Of a stretch of DNA of 64,000 nt, positions 17,775 through 26,735 are shown piece after piece (position 1 is the stretch's first letter; each line of letters starts with the position of its first letter). A model generated the notes under the pieces. That model saw only the letters and a list, made by a program, of their open reading frames with translations. It was not told the DNA's origin and did no database searches. Source of the stretch: Actinomycetota bacterium (GTDB taxonomy: Bacteria; Actinomycetota; Coriobacteriia; Anaerosomatales; Anaerosomataceae); NCBI GenBank assembly GCA_009668945.1, contig SBEH01000001.1, forward strand, positions 305,776 through 369,775, read 5' to 3'. Position numbers and translations under genes: made by a program.

Positions 17775-19070
17775 GTGAACATCCTTGTTGTCTACTTCAA
17801 TCGACACCACCCCATTCGCGCCAGCGCAGAGGACCATCTCTACTGCTTCCAGCGGGCATCTGAGCATCGATGCTACTACCTGAACGCGGCGCTCCCCTGG
17901 GTCCCGGCCTTCGTGAAGCGTTCACACTTCGACCTGGTGGTATTCCACAACATCTTCCTCTGGTGGCGCTACGAGCCGAAGCTCTTCCGACGCCTCTGTG
18001 ATCGCGTGAAGTGGACCGCTGACCTGTCGTGTCCGAAGGCCATGCTTCCGCAGGACGAGCACTTGCAGGGCGACATTCTTGAGGAGTTCATCGAGCGGTT
18101 CCGAGTCACCCACGTGCTCTCATGCGCCGACTCTACCCAATGGCCACTCCTGTATCCGAGCACCGACCGCGAGCGCGTGCTCTTCTCGACGGTGCTGCCG
18201 GGGTACCTGTCGACTCGAACACTCGAGCGGATCTCTAGAATCGGCGCCCAAGACATCGCTCGCGACCTCAACATCGGCTACCGCGCGGTGCGCCTCGGAC
18301 CCAGCCTGGGAAGCCACGCGCTTCTGAAGGTCACAATTGGAGAGGAGATTGCGCGACGAGCGGCGGACCTTGGCCTGGCTACCGACATTTCCAGCAACAT
18401 CTACGACACCTTCCTCGGGGACAAGTGGTTCGAGTTCCTTCTTCGCTGCAAGTACACGGTCGGCGTCGAGGGCGGTGCGAGTGTCCGGGACGCTGACGGA
18501 AGCGTCCTCGAGGCTGCAACGGAGTACATGAAGCTGCACCCGCGAGCGGACTTCGAGGAAGTTGAGGCAGCTGTCTTCCCCGGCCGGGACGGCGAAATCG
18601 CGTATCACGCCATCTCTCCACGCCATCTGGAGTGCTGCGCTACGAGAACGTGCCAGATTCTCGTCGAAGGCGAGTACAGCGGAATCCTCACGCCGAATGT
18701 CCACTACATCCCACTCAAGCGGGACCTGAGCAACCTGGACGAAGTGCTACAGGCAGTTGTGCGCGACGACCTGCGAACCTCTCTCGCGGAGCAAGCGTTC
18801 AAGGACATCGTCGCCAGCGAGCGATACACGTACGAGTCCTTCGTGAAGACGGTCATAGCGCGCGTCTTCAGCAACGGTGCGCCTGGACCTCACACCCAGA
18901 CCGGAACCGACAGGATCGGCTACTCCGAGGCCCGATTCTACGATTGGCTGCTGTGGGCATTTTGGGCCACGGCTTGGGCCATTCGCCGGCCAATCGAGCG
19001 AGCGTTCGGCCGAGAACGAGTGCGCGGCTGGGTCAACGCGGTTCGGCGGCGCCGCGGGGAGATTCAGTAG
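17775..19070 (+). CDS. uncharacterised glycosyltransferase-like protein, paralogue A of three
   Basis: 431 residues; function unproved. It shares a colinear set of blocks with the proteins at 19073 and 22326: an N-terminal ILVVY strand, VVFHNIFLW, PQDEH, a GYRA...GSHALLK block, WFEFLLRCKYTVGVEGGAS, then DFEEVEAAVFPG, ISPRHLE and TRTCQILVEGEYSGIL-HYIPL near the C-terminus. The last part recalls the CgeB/GT-B class (a residue-rich C-terminal half binding a nucleotide sugar), hence the tentative call. It has a C-terminal basic, amphipathic tail (RRPIERAFGRERVRGW). GTG 17775 aligns with the starts of both paralogues; the frame further upstream is antisense to the GT4 gene. Confidence 0.6.
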   Translation: MNILVVYFNRHHPIRASAEDHLYCFQRASEHRCYYLNAALPWVPAFVKRSHFDLVVFHNIFLWWRYEPKLFRRLCDRVKWTADLSCPKAMLPQDEHLQGDILEEFIERFRVTHVLSCADSTQWPLLYPSTDRERVLFSTVLPGYLSTRTLERISRIGAQDIARDLNIGYRAVRLGPSLGSHALLKVTIGEEIARRAADLGLATDISSNIYDTFLGDKWFEFLLRCKYTVGVEGGASVRDADGSVLEAATEYMKLHPRADFEEVEAAVFPGRDGEIAYHAISPRHLECCATRTCQILVEGEYSGILTPNVHYIPLKRDLSNLDEVLQAVVRDDLRTSLAEQAFKDIVASERYTYESFVKTVIARVFSNGAPGPHTQTGTDRIGYSEARFYDWLLWAFWATAWAIRRPIERAFGRERVRGWVNAVRRRRGEIQ

Positions 19071-19072
19071 AC

Positions 19073-20326
19073 ATGGCGCGCATCCTTGTCGTCCACGAGT
19101 CCTCCGCGCTGCGCCTCCATGCCACGATCGAAGACCACCTCGCGAGCTTCCGCGATCATGCGGTCGGGCACGACGTGGAGTACCTCAACGCGGCACTCCA
19201 CATCCCTCGCTCGATCCGCCGCGCCAAGTACGCACTGATCGTCTTCCACTACACGTTCCTGGCACGCCGAGTCTCACCGCGCTATTTCAACTGGCTGTGC
19301 GACCGCGTTTCGTTCCTCCGCGACAGCGCCGCAACGAAGGTGATCGTTCCGCAGGACGAGCAGAACCGCGGCGACTTGCTATGTCGCTTCATCAACGACT
19401 TCGGCGTCTCGCACGTCTTCTCGTGTGCGGGTCCCATCGATTGGCCGCGCATCTACCGCGAGATAGACGCACACCAAGTGGGGTTCGACACCGTTCTCAC
19501 CGGCTACGTCTCCGAGCGGACCGATGCCCGCATCCAGCGCATGGCGGACGACATTCGCGAACGGTCGATTGCGATCGGCTACCGCGCGCGTGACCTCCTC
19601 CCCTGCCTTGGACGACACGCACGCCTCAAGGGCGACCTGGGTAGAGCGTTCCTGGCCGAGGCGCCGCGACATGGGGTGACCGTCGACATCTCGCTGGATC
19701 CTACCGACCGCATCGATGGCGATGCCTGGTTCGCGTTTCTGCTGCGCTGTCGATACACGATCGGGGTCGAGGGTGGTGCGAGCATTCTCGACTACGACGG
19801 CTCGCTCGAGGCTGCGACGCGCGAGTACATGCAGGCCGACCCGGGAGCGAGCTTCGAGGAGATTGAAGCCGCTTGCTTCCCCGGCGCCGAAGGTTCGCTG
19901 GAGCTCAGGGCGATATCGCCGCGACACCTTGAGGCGTGTATGACTCGCACCTGCCAGGTACTGGTGGACGGCGAGTACGGTAGCGTGCTGCGGCCCCACG
20001 AGCACTACATCCCGCTCAGAGCCGACATGAGCAACATGGCGGACGTCCTGGACACCATCGCCCGTGATGACCTTCGCGAGGCGATGGTGGAACGCGCATA
20101 TCGTGATGTTGTCGAATCGGGCGAATGGTCGTACCAGCGGTTCGTGAACCTGGTCCTCGATCGTGCAGGGCTGCAGCTGCAGACAGAAGCGCCTGCCGAC
20201 ACCCGACCGATCCGTCGCCTGCTCGACTACCCGCAGCTCGCTCTGCGTGCTGTTCTTCACGGCACGCTCGACCGCCTGCTAAAGAAGCGCTGGTTCGCCA
20301 GACTGTACGCCCGCGTGCGCGGCTAG
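19073..20326 (+). CDS. uncharacterised glycosyltransferase-like protein, paralogue B of three
   Basis: 417 residues, 2 nt after paralogue A. Starts MARILVVHESSALRLH, then IVFHYTFLARR, IVPQDEQNRGD, IGYRARDLLPCLGRHARLK, WFAFLLRCRYTIGVEGGAS, FEEIEAACFPGAEG, ISPRHLEACMTRTCQVLV and EHYIPLRADMSN. The invariant GVEGG(A/T)S-x3-D-(G)S and PRH(L/F)E-x3-TRTCQ blocks are shared by all three copies and are likely catalytic or binding sites. The central EAATREYMQADPGASFEEIEAA stretch is acidic and helical. No membrane segment is seen. Its direct position ahead of asnB and the surface-sugar genes places it in glycan assembly, but no donor is assigned. Confidence 0.6.
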   Translation: MARILVVHESSALRLHATIEDHLASFRDHAVGHDVEYLNAALHIPRSIRRAKYALIVFHYTFLARRVSPRYFNWLCDRVSFLRDSAATKVIVPQDEQNRGDLLCRFINDFGVSHVFSCAGPIDWPRIYREIDAHQVGFDTVLTGYVSERTDARIQRMADDIRERSIAIGYRARDLLPCLGRHARLKGDLGRAFLAEAPRHGVTVDISLDPTDRIDGDAWFAFLLRCRYTIGVEGGASILDYDGSLEAATREYMQADPGASFEEIEAACFPGAEGSLELRAISPRHLEACMTRTCQVLVDGEYGSVLRPHEHYIPLRADMSNMADVLDTIARDDLREAMVERAYRDVVESGEWSYQRFVNLVLDRAGLQLQTEAPADTRPIRRLLDYPQLALRAVLHGTLDRLLKKRWFARLYARVRG

Positions 20327-20348
20327 CCGCCCCTGCCAAGCGTTCGTC

Positions 20349-20354
20349 TATACT
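20349..20354 (+). promoter_or_regulatory. -10 box ahead of asnB copy 1
   Basis: TATACT, 49 nt before the asnB ATG, in the 76-nt gap after paralogue B. No matching -35 is seen at 16-19 nt spacing. It may be an internal promoter of the plus-strand operon. Confidence 0.35.
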
Positions 20355-20402
20355 TGCCGCTGATACCGCAAGACCTCTCGGAAGCCGTGGTGTAGCTGCA
20401 CG

Positions 20403-22316
20403 ATGTGTGGAATCGCCGGACTCATCAGCCTGAACGACCGCCCCGTGGGCAATCCCGAGCGGCGTCTTGCGGTCATGTCCGACCTCATCCGTCACCGCGG
20501 GCCCGATGGTGAGGGTGTCTGGATCCACGAGGGCAACCGCCTCGGATTCGCACACACTCGGCTTGCGATCATCGACCTCACCACCGGCGATCAGCCGATG
20601 ACCGACGGCAGGGGCAACTGGGTCGTCTATAACGGCGAGATCTACAACTACCGCGAACTGCGCACCGAGCTCGGCGTCGAACGCTTTCGGACAGCTTCCG
20701 ACACAGAGGTGATCCTCGAGGCGTACCGCACGTGGGGCGACGACTGCGTGTCGCATCTACGCGGCATGTTCGCGTTCGCTCTCTGGGATGCGGAACGCTC
20801 TCGGCTCTTCTGTGCGCGAGATCGTTTCGGTATCAAGCCCTTCTACTACGCAGTGGCTGACGGCGTGTTCTACTTTGCGTCGGAAATCAAAGCGCTGCTC
20901 CCGTTCCTCCCGTCGATAGAGACGGACCGGGATGCCTTCAAGGACTACCTGGCCTTCCAGCTCTGCCTCGACGGCAAGACTCTCTTCGAGGGAGTTCGCG
21001 AACTCCTGCCCGGCCACGCCATCGAGATTCGCGGCTGCGACGTGCGTGTGTGGCGCTACTGGGAGATCTACTTCAACCTCGACTGGGACCACACGGACGA
21101 CTACTTCGAACACGAGGTGCGTTCCCGCCTAGAGGAATCGGTTCGGATACACACACGCGCTGACGTTCCGATTGGCGCCTACGTGAGCGGCGGCATCGAC
21201 TCAAGTGCGGTGGCTTCCATCGCTTCGAGTGCCGGCGACGACGAGTTCATCGGGTTCACTGGCACGTTCGCAGAGGGACCGCAGTACGACGAGAGCGAGT
21301 ACGCCCGCATGGTAGCGGAGACTGCAGGATTCCCGCTGCACTCGGTGGAGATCACATCGCAGGACTTCATCGACAACATCCGCAAGGTGATCTACCACCT
21401 GGACTTCCCCGTGGCAGGCCCGGGTTCGTTCCCGCAGTACATGGTGTCGCAGCTGGCCGCGAAGCATCGCAAGGTGGTGCTCGGCGGGCAGGGCGGGGAT
21501 GAGATCTTCGGGGGGTACGCGAGATACCTGGCCGCCTACTTCGAGCAGTGCATCAAGGCAGCCATCGACGGCACGATGGACAACGGGAACTTCGTGGTCA
21601 CGTACGAGTCAATCATCCCGAACCTCACTACGCTGCGTGCCTACAAGCCGATGCTCCAGGATTTCTGGCATGAAGGCCTGTTCGGGCCAATGGACGAGCG
21701 CTACTTCCGCCTGATCAACCGAACGCACACGCTGGAGGGCGAAGTGCGCTGGGAGGCGCTGGGCGACTACTCACCGTTTGAGACGTTCAAATCGATCTTC
21801 AACGCTCCAAACGTTGGACACGAGTCGTACTTCGACATGATGAGCCACTTCGATTTCAAGACCCTGCTGCCGGCGCTACTGCAGGTCGAGGACCGTGTGA
21901 GCATGGCCCACGGTCTCGAGTCGAGAGTGCCGATCCTGGATCACACGATCGTCGAGTTGGCTGCCACTATTCCCGCGAACATCAAGTTCGAGGGCGGAAC
22001 ACTCAAGCGGGTGCTGCGCCACGCGGTGCAACCGTTCATCCCGGCTGCGATAGCGGCCCGCAAGGACAAGATGGGGTTCCCTACGCCGCTCGTGGAGTGG
22101 GTCAAGGGCGAAGCTCGAGACTTCGTCCACGACGTCTTCTCGTCCCAGGCTGCCCTGAGCCGCGAGCTGGTCGACAACAGCGTCGTCTTGCGCGGAGTCG
22201 GGGCTGAGACGGCGTTCGGGCGCAAAGCCTGGGGCCTGCTCTGCCTGGAGCTCTGGCAGCAGGAGTTCCACGACAAGGCGGCGAGCTACCGCGCATTAGG
22301 CGCAGGTTGCGGCTAG
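20403..22316 (+). CDS. asnB: asparagine synthase (glutamine-hydrolysing) family protein, copy 1
   Basis: 637 residues, two domains. The N-terminal class II glutaminase has catalytic Cys2 (MCGIAGLI), RHRGPDGEG at 30-38, RLAIIDL, YNGEIYNYREL and ASDTEVILEAY. The synthetase domain has the PPi loop SGGIDSS at 262-268, and later GGQGGDEIFGGYARY. True AsnB makes asparagine, but homologues in O-antigen clusters (e.g. WbpS-like) amidate sugar uronic acids. With a second copy at 30704 and a diacetamido-uronate pathway nearby, amidation of a glycan uronate is a reasonable inference. Paralogue C begins 10 nt after the stop. Confidence 0.88.
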   Translation: MCGIAGLISLNDRPVGNPERRLAVMSDLIRHRGPDGEGVWIHEGNRLGFAHTRLAIIDLTTGDQPMTDGRGNWVVYNGEIYNYRELRTELGVERFRTASDTEVILEAYRTWGDDCVSHLRGMFAFALWDAERSRLFCARDRFGIKPFYYAVADGVFYFASEIKALLPFLPSIETDRDAFKDYLAFQLCLDGKTLFEGVRELLPGHAIEIRGCDVRVWRYWEIYFNLDWDHTDDYFEHEVRSRLEESVRIHTRADVPIGAYVSGGIDSSAVASIASSAGDDEFIGFTGTFAEGPQYDESEYARMVAETAGFPLHSVEITSQDFIDNIRKVIYHLDFPVAGPGSFPQYMVSQLAAKHRKVVLGGQGGDEIFGGYARYLAAYFEQCIKAAIDGTMDNGNFVVTYESIIPNLTTLRAYKPMLQDFWHEGLFGPMDERYFRLINRTHTLEGEVRWEALGDYSPFETFKSIFNAPNVGHESYFDMMSHFDFKTLLPALLQVEDRVSMAHGLESRVPILDHTIVELAATIPANIKFEGGTLKRVLRHAVQPFIPAAIAARKDKMGFPTPLVEWVKGEARDFVHDVFSSQAALSRELVDNSVVLRGVGAETAFGRKAWGLLCLELWQQEFHDKAASYRALGAGCG

Positions 22317-22325
22317 GCACAGCAC

Positions 22326-23660
22326 GTGGCGCGCATCCTGGTCGTCTATCATCAAGCGCCATTCATGCCGATGCGAGCCACGGTACGCAGCCACCTACAG
22401 AGCATCGAATCGTACTCGGGTCATGAGTGCGTCTACCTGAACACGGCACGACCGCGGGCACCACGGTACCTGCGTCGATTCGACCCTGACGTCGTGTTCT
22501 TCCACTACACCTTCCTCAGCATGCGATCGGCGCCGGAGGTGTTTGAACTCGCGAAGGCGGTCGTCGACTACCTAAGGGAGAGTCCCGCGCGCAAGGTCGC
22601 CGTCCCGCAGGATGAACAGACGCGCAGCGATCTGCTGTGTGAGTTCATCAACAGCTTCGGCGTGGACGTGGTGCTCACCCCCGCTCCGGCCGAGGCCTGG
22701 CCGATGATCTACGAGGGAACCGATCGCAGCAGACTCACCCTTCGCACCGTCTTGACCGGCTACGTTGATGAATCGGCCGTGCGGCGTACTGCGAAGCTTG
22801 CCCGGCGCCATCATGAGCGCCCGATCGACATAGGGTACCGCTCCTGGGACCCATATCCGTTTTACGGACGTCACGGACGGCTGAAAGGCGAGATTGGGTA
22901 TTTGTTCAGGCGGCGAGCGCCGGAGTATGGACTGCGCACCAACATCTCGAACGACTATGCCGACGCACTCTTCGGCGACGATTGGTTCAACTTCCTTCTC
23001 GACTGCAAGTACACAATCGGTGTTGAAGGCGGCACGAGCATGATCGATAGGGACGGAAGCATCGCCAGACGCACCTTGGCCTATCTGGACGAGCATCCAG
23101 ATGCCAACTTCGAGGAGGTTGAGGCAGCATGCTTCCCCGGCATCGATGGCACGTTCCCGTACTACGCACTCTCGCCTCGGCACTTCGAGGCTGTGATGAC
23201 AAGAACCTGTCAGATTCTTGTCGAGGGTCACTATGGAGGGGTACTCGAAGCCGGAAGACACTACATTCCGCTGAGGCGCGACCTGCGCAACCTGGACGAG
23301 GTGCTGACGATCGTCCGCCAGGACAACGTACGAGCCGAGCTTGTCGATGCGGCGTACGAGGACGTCGTAGCCTCCGGCGCGTGGACGTATCGACGCTTCG
23401 CGGATGAGGCGCTTGCTGCAGCACGGGTCGAACCGTTGGCCCACAGAGGCCGTGGGGCAACACGCCTCTGGAATCGGATTGACGAGGCGTTCCTGGCTCC
23501 CACGGTGGCGCTGGGTTCTCTCGTCCGCACCACCCGCGAAGGCGGCCCCCAAGCCACATGGGAGAAGACCAGACTCGTGGCCCGAAGCCGCCTCAGACGG
23601 CACGTGGTCTCATTGCGCCGACGCCTAGGCCGATCGCCCGGATGTTGGAGGAGCGACTAG
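22326..23660 (+). CDS. uncharacterised glycosyltransferase-like protein, paralogue C of three
   Basis: 444 residues from GTG 22326, 10 nt after asnB. It keeps the family blocks: ARILVVYHQ, VVFFHYTFLSMRS, VAVPQDEQTRSDLLCEFINSFG, IGYRSWDPYPFYGRHGRLK, WFNFLLDCKYTIGVEGGTS, NFEEVEAACFPGIDG, LSPRHFEAVMTRTCQILV and RHYIPLRRDLRNLDEVL. Differences from A and B are spread through the chain, so the duplications are old rather than recent. The C-terminal 60 residues are Arg-rich and hydrophobic-poor, ending near the start of the methyltransferase, whose ATG follows the stop without a gap. Confidence 0.6.
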   Translation: MARILVVYHQAPFMPMRATVRSHLQSIESYSGHECVYLNTARPRAPRYLRRFDPDVVFFHYTFLSMRSAPEVFELAKAVVDYLRESPARKVAVPQDEQTRSDLLCEFINSFGVDVVLTPAPAEAWPMIYEGTDRSRLTLRTVLTGYVDESAVRRTAKLARRHHERPIDIGYRSWDPYPFYGRHGRLKGEIGYLFRRRAPEYGLRTNISNDYADALFGDDWFNFLLDCKYTIGVEGGTSMIDRDGSIARRTLAYLDEHPDANFEEVEAACFPGIDGTFPYYALSPRHFEAVMTRTCQILVEGHYGGVLEAGRHYIPLRRDLRNLDEVLTIVRQDNVRAELVDAAYEDVVASGAWTYRRFADEALAAARVEPLAHRGRGATRLWNRIDEAFLAPTVALGSLVRTTREGGPQATWEKTRLVARSRLRRHVVSLRRRLGRSPGCWRSD

Positions 23661-24677
23661 ATGCACTTGAGATCACGTGCGTTCAGGATGATCCGCGCCG
23701 GGATTCGTCTCCTGGTTGCTCGCGTGAACCGAAGTCTCACTAGACTCCACGAAATCGTGACACTCGGCCCTCTGACTCACATTGCCGTAGAAGATGCCCG
23801 CCCCCGGAATCTCGCGCAGAACGACGTGGAACGATACTGGTCATCACATGTCGTGAATGATGAGCGGTTCGAGACCGCTCGCGCTTCCACCGAGTACCTA
23901 GCATGGCGATTCGAGCAGTATCCCTTGTTCCGTGAGTTCATGGACCTATGGGGCGAGCACGACGGTCACGTCATTCTGGACTATGGCTGCGGCCCCGGCG
24001 ACGACACCACCGGATTCCTCCTGAACACCAACGCTCTGCAGGTAGTCTCATGTGATGTAGGTCCACAGGCCCTCGAGCTGACGCGGAGCCGCCTGGCTCG
24101 CCACCGAATCGACCCCGCCCGTTCGAGGCTGCTCCTGGTCAGCGATCGGGATCCTCGAATCCCGTTGGGCAGCGGCGGGGTGGACCACGTCAACTGCGGC
24201 GGTGTGCTTCACCATACCTCGTACCCCGATGTGCTCCTTCAGGAGTTTCACCGGATCCTGAAGACTGGCGGCACGGCCAACGTCATGGTCTACGGCTACA
24301 ACAGTGTCTACATTCACCTCTTCATCGCCTATCACCTTCAGGCTTGCGAGGGGCGCTCCCCCGGAATGGAACTCCGCAAGGCTTTCGAGGCCTACGCGGA
24401 CGGCGAGGGCTGTCCAATCGCCGCATGCTATCTGCCAGACGAGTTCGCTCAGCTGTGCACCGACGCGGGATTCGAGACAGCGTTCATGGGGGGATATCTG
24501 TCGCAATCGGAGTTGCGATGGCTCAAGAACGACCTCGAGGCCGCCCTGGCGGATTCTCGCCTTCCGGAAGACAGCAGGAGGTTCCTTGGCGGCCTGCAGT
24601 ACGACGATCTGGGGCTCCCGACATACGAAGGAAGGCATGCGGGTCTGAGCTACGTCTACCGACTGATGAAGCACTAG
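23661..24677 (+). CDS. class I SAM-dependent methyltransferase (glycan cluster)
   Basis: 338 residues. An N-terminal basic helix precedes the SAM fold: ILDYGCGPGDDTTGFLL near 108-124, SCDVGPQALELTRSRL as motif II region, then GGVDHVNCGGVLHHTSYPDVL and EFHRILKTGGTANVMVYGYN. The last third (DEFAQLCTDAGFETAFMGG) and a C-terminal YVYRLMKH are common in sugar or lipid methyltransferases of polysaccharide loci. The acceptor is unknown. It starts at the very next base after paralogue C's stop, so it is translated from the same message, and it is followed by a 75-nt gap with a promoter. Confidence 0.8.
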   Translation: MHLRSRAFRMIRAGIRLLVARVNRSLTRLHEIVTLGPLTHIAVEDARPRNLAQNDVERYWSSHVVNDERFETARASTEYLAWRFEQYPLFREFMDLWGEHDGHVILDYGCGPGDDTTGFLLNTNALQVVSCDVGPQALELTRSRLARHRIDPARSRLLLVSDRDPRIPLGSGGVDHVNCGGVLHHTSYPDVLLQEFHRILKTGGTANVMVYGYNSVYIHLFIAYHLQACEGRSPGMELRKAFEAYADGEGCPIAACYLPDEFAQLCTDAGFETAFMGGYLSQSELRWLKNDLEAALADSRLPEDSRRFLGGLQYDDLGLPTYEGRHAGLSYVYRLMKH

Positions 24678-24688
24678 TCTCGGCTTGT

Positions 24689-24717
24689 TGCCTGCCGCAC
24701 GTGACCGCTTCATACTG
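24689..24717 (+). promoter_or_regulatory. promoter for the two plus-strand SDR genes
   Basis: TTGCCT (24689-24694) and CATACT (24712-24717) are 17 nt apart, each four of six to the sigma-70 consensus. A strong AGGAGG (24739-24744) lies 8 nt before the ATG at 24753. Confidence 0.45.
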
Positions 24718-24752
24718 AGTACCCAACCCCGTGGCCCCAGGAGGTCATCGCA

Positions 24753-25685
24753 ATGAGGATTCTCATCACCGGTGGTTCCGGCTTCATCGGTTCGCACCTC
24801 GCCGACCGGCTTCTTGCTCGCGGCGACGAAGTGCTAGTGATCGACAACTACGCGACCGGTCGCCGCGACAACCTCGCTCCGCAGGACCGCCTAACGGTAG
24901 TCGAGGGCACGATTGCCGACGCCGACCTCGTCACGGATACCTTCACCCGCTTCGGCCCCGACGTTGTCGTACACGCCGCAGCCTCGTACAAGGATCCCGA
25001 CAACTGGCTCGAGGACGCTCTGACAAACGTGGCTGGCGGTGCGAACGTGTGCAAGGCCACCGCTACCTCCGGTTGTCAGCGCCTCATCTACTTCCAGACC
25101 GCTCTGTGCTACGGCCTGCATCCACTCGAGCAGCCGATCACCCTCGATCACCCACTCCGCCCGTTCGAGAGCAGCTACGCGATCTCGAAGACCGCAGCCG
25201 AGGAGTACATCGCGCTGTCCGGCCTCGACTTCATCTCATTCCGGCTGGCTAATGCCTACGGTCCCCGCAACCTGTCGGGCCCGCTCCCAACGTTCTATCA
25301 GCGCCTCACCGCCGGCAAGAGCGTCTTCGCGATGGATACGCGCCGCGACTTCATCTACGTGCAGGACCTGGTGGACTGCGTGATGAAGGCGATAGACGGA
25401 ACCGGTCAGGGCTACTACCACATCTCGTCAGGCTCCGATTACAGCATCAAGGAGTTGCTCGAGGCCACGCTCAAGGCGCTCGAAATCACGCTGCCGGAGC
25501 TCGATATCCGACCGCGCGGGGCGGACGACGCCTTCACGATCCTGCTCGATCCGTCTAGAACGAACGCCGACTTCGGCTGGAAGATCACGACGCCGCTTGA
25601 GACCGGAGTTGCAGAGGCGATCGAGTACTACAGAGAGTACGGAATCGAGGAGACCTTCACCCACCTGCGACTCGAGGAGAAGTAG
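24753..25685 (+). CDS. NAD-dependent epimerase/dehydratase (extended SDR), member 1
   Basis: 310 residues. Rossmann motif GGSGFIGSHL at 7-16, a downstream acidic residue (IDNYATG) for NAD ribose, HAAASYKDPD, and the catalytic YAISK (Y-x3-K) near 147-151. The substrate-binding loop LANAYGPRNLSGP and DFIYVQDLVDCV fit UDP-sugar 4-epimerases or 4,6-dehydratases. No GalE-defining residue set is complete, so the exact sugar reaction is open. The stop (TAG) shares one base with the GTG of the next gene, implying coupled translation. Confidence 0.82.
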   Translation: MRILITGGSGFIGSHLADRLLARGDEVLVIDNYATGRRDNLAPQDRLTVVEGTIADADLVTDTFTRFGPDVVVHAAASYKDPDNWLEDALTNVAGGANVCKATATSGCQRLIYFQTALCYGLHPLEQPITLDHPLRPFESSYAISKTAAEEYIALSGLDFISFRLANAYGPRNLSGPLPTFYQRLTAGKSVFAMDTRRDFIYVQDLVDCVMKAIDGTGQGYYHISSGSDYSIKELLEATLKALEITLPELDIRPRGADDAFTILLDPSRTNADFGWKITTPLETGVAEAIEYYREYGIEETFTHLRLEEK

Positions 25686-26734
25686 TGACCGAGTTCGGCG
25701 GCACCGCCGTCCTTGTCGTCGGTGGCGCCGGCTTCGTCGGCTCCAACCTCGTCAGAATGCTGCTCGACGCGGGCGCGGCGCGCATCGTCGTGGTTGACAA
25801 TCTCCTTTCCGCCGAGCGGGAGAACCTGCCCGACGACCAGCGTGTGGACTTCCGACAGGGCTCCATTACCAACGACGCCATCTTGCAGGGCCTGTCCGAC
25901 GAGTTCGACTACGTCTTCCATCTTGCGACCTACCACGGCAACCAGTCCTCGATCGCCAACCCTCTGGCCGATCACGAGAACAACACCCTCACCACGCTCA
26001 AGCTGCTTGAGCGCATTCACGGGTTCAAGCGGGTTCAGAAGGTCGTGTATTCCTCGGCTGGATGCACGGTGGCGGAGAAGACCTTCGATGAGGCGCACGC
26101 CACCACAGAGGACGCCCCCGTCGGGTTGTATCTAGACAGCCCGTACCAGATCTCGAAGATCGTCGGCGAATTCTACGGCAACTACTACTTCCGCCAGTAC
26201 GGCGTACCCTTCGTGAAGGCTCGGTTCCAAAATGTCTACGGACCAGGAGAAGTGCTTGGCGCGGGCGAGTGGCGGGGTACCCCCGCAACCGTGTGGCGGA
26301 ACGTGACGCCCACGTTCGTCTATCGCGCGCTCAAACACATGCCGCTCGTGGTTGAGAACGGCGGCATCGCCACCCGCGACTTCATATACGTCGACGACAT
26401 CTGCAGGGGTCTGATGCTGTGCGCGCTGAAGGGCCAGGCCGGCGAGGTCTACAACCTCGCCAGCGGCGAAGAGACGTCGATACTCGAGCTCGCAAAGACC
26501 ATCAATACACTGGCGGGGAATCCCGTTCCCGTCGAGGTCGGCGAGAAGCGCTGGTGGGACCGCTCCGGCAAGCGCTTCGGCAGCCCGGACAAGGCGCGCG
26601 AGCAGCTTGGCTTCTCCTGCGAGGTCGGCCTGTCCGAAGGACTTGGACGCACTGTCGAGTGGACCCGGGCGAACCTCGACCGCATCGACCGCACGATTAC
26701 GAAGCATGCTGTGATGATGGCGAGCGCGGTCTAG
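25685..26734 (+). CDS. NAD-dependent epimerase/dehydratase (extended SDR), member 2
   Basis: 349 residues from GTG 25685, one base overlapping the previous stop. VVGGAGFVGSNLVRMLLDAG gives the nucleotide fold near 10-29; catalytic residues are in YQISK (Y-x3-K) with upstream VVYSSAGCTVAE. Further blocks: RFQNVYGPGEVLGAGEWRG and RDFIYVDDICRGLM. Resembles WcaG/GDP-fucose or UDP-glucose epimerase relatives. Last gene of the plus-strand run; its stop is 1 nt from the convergent member 3, so two opposing operons meet here. Confidence 0.82.
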   Translation: MTEFGGTAVLVVGGAGFVGSNLVRMLLDAGAARIVVVDNLLSAERENLPDDQRVDFRQGSITNDAILQGLSDEFDYVFHLATYHGNQSSIANPLADHENNTLTTLKLLERIHGFKRVQKVVYSSAGCTVAEKTFDEAHATTEDAPVGLYLDSPYQISKIVGEFYGNYYFRQYGVPFVKARFQNVYGPGEVLGAGEWRGTPATVWRNVTPTFVYRALKHMPLVVENGGIATRDFIYVDDICRGLMLCALKGQAGEVYNLASGEETSILELAKTINTLAGNPVPVEVGEKRWWDRSGKRFGSPDKAREQLGFSCEVGLSEGLGRTVEWTRANLDRIDRTITKHAVMMASAV

Positions 26735-26735
26735 G

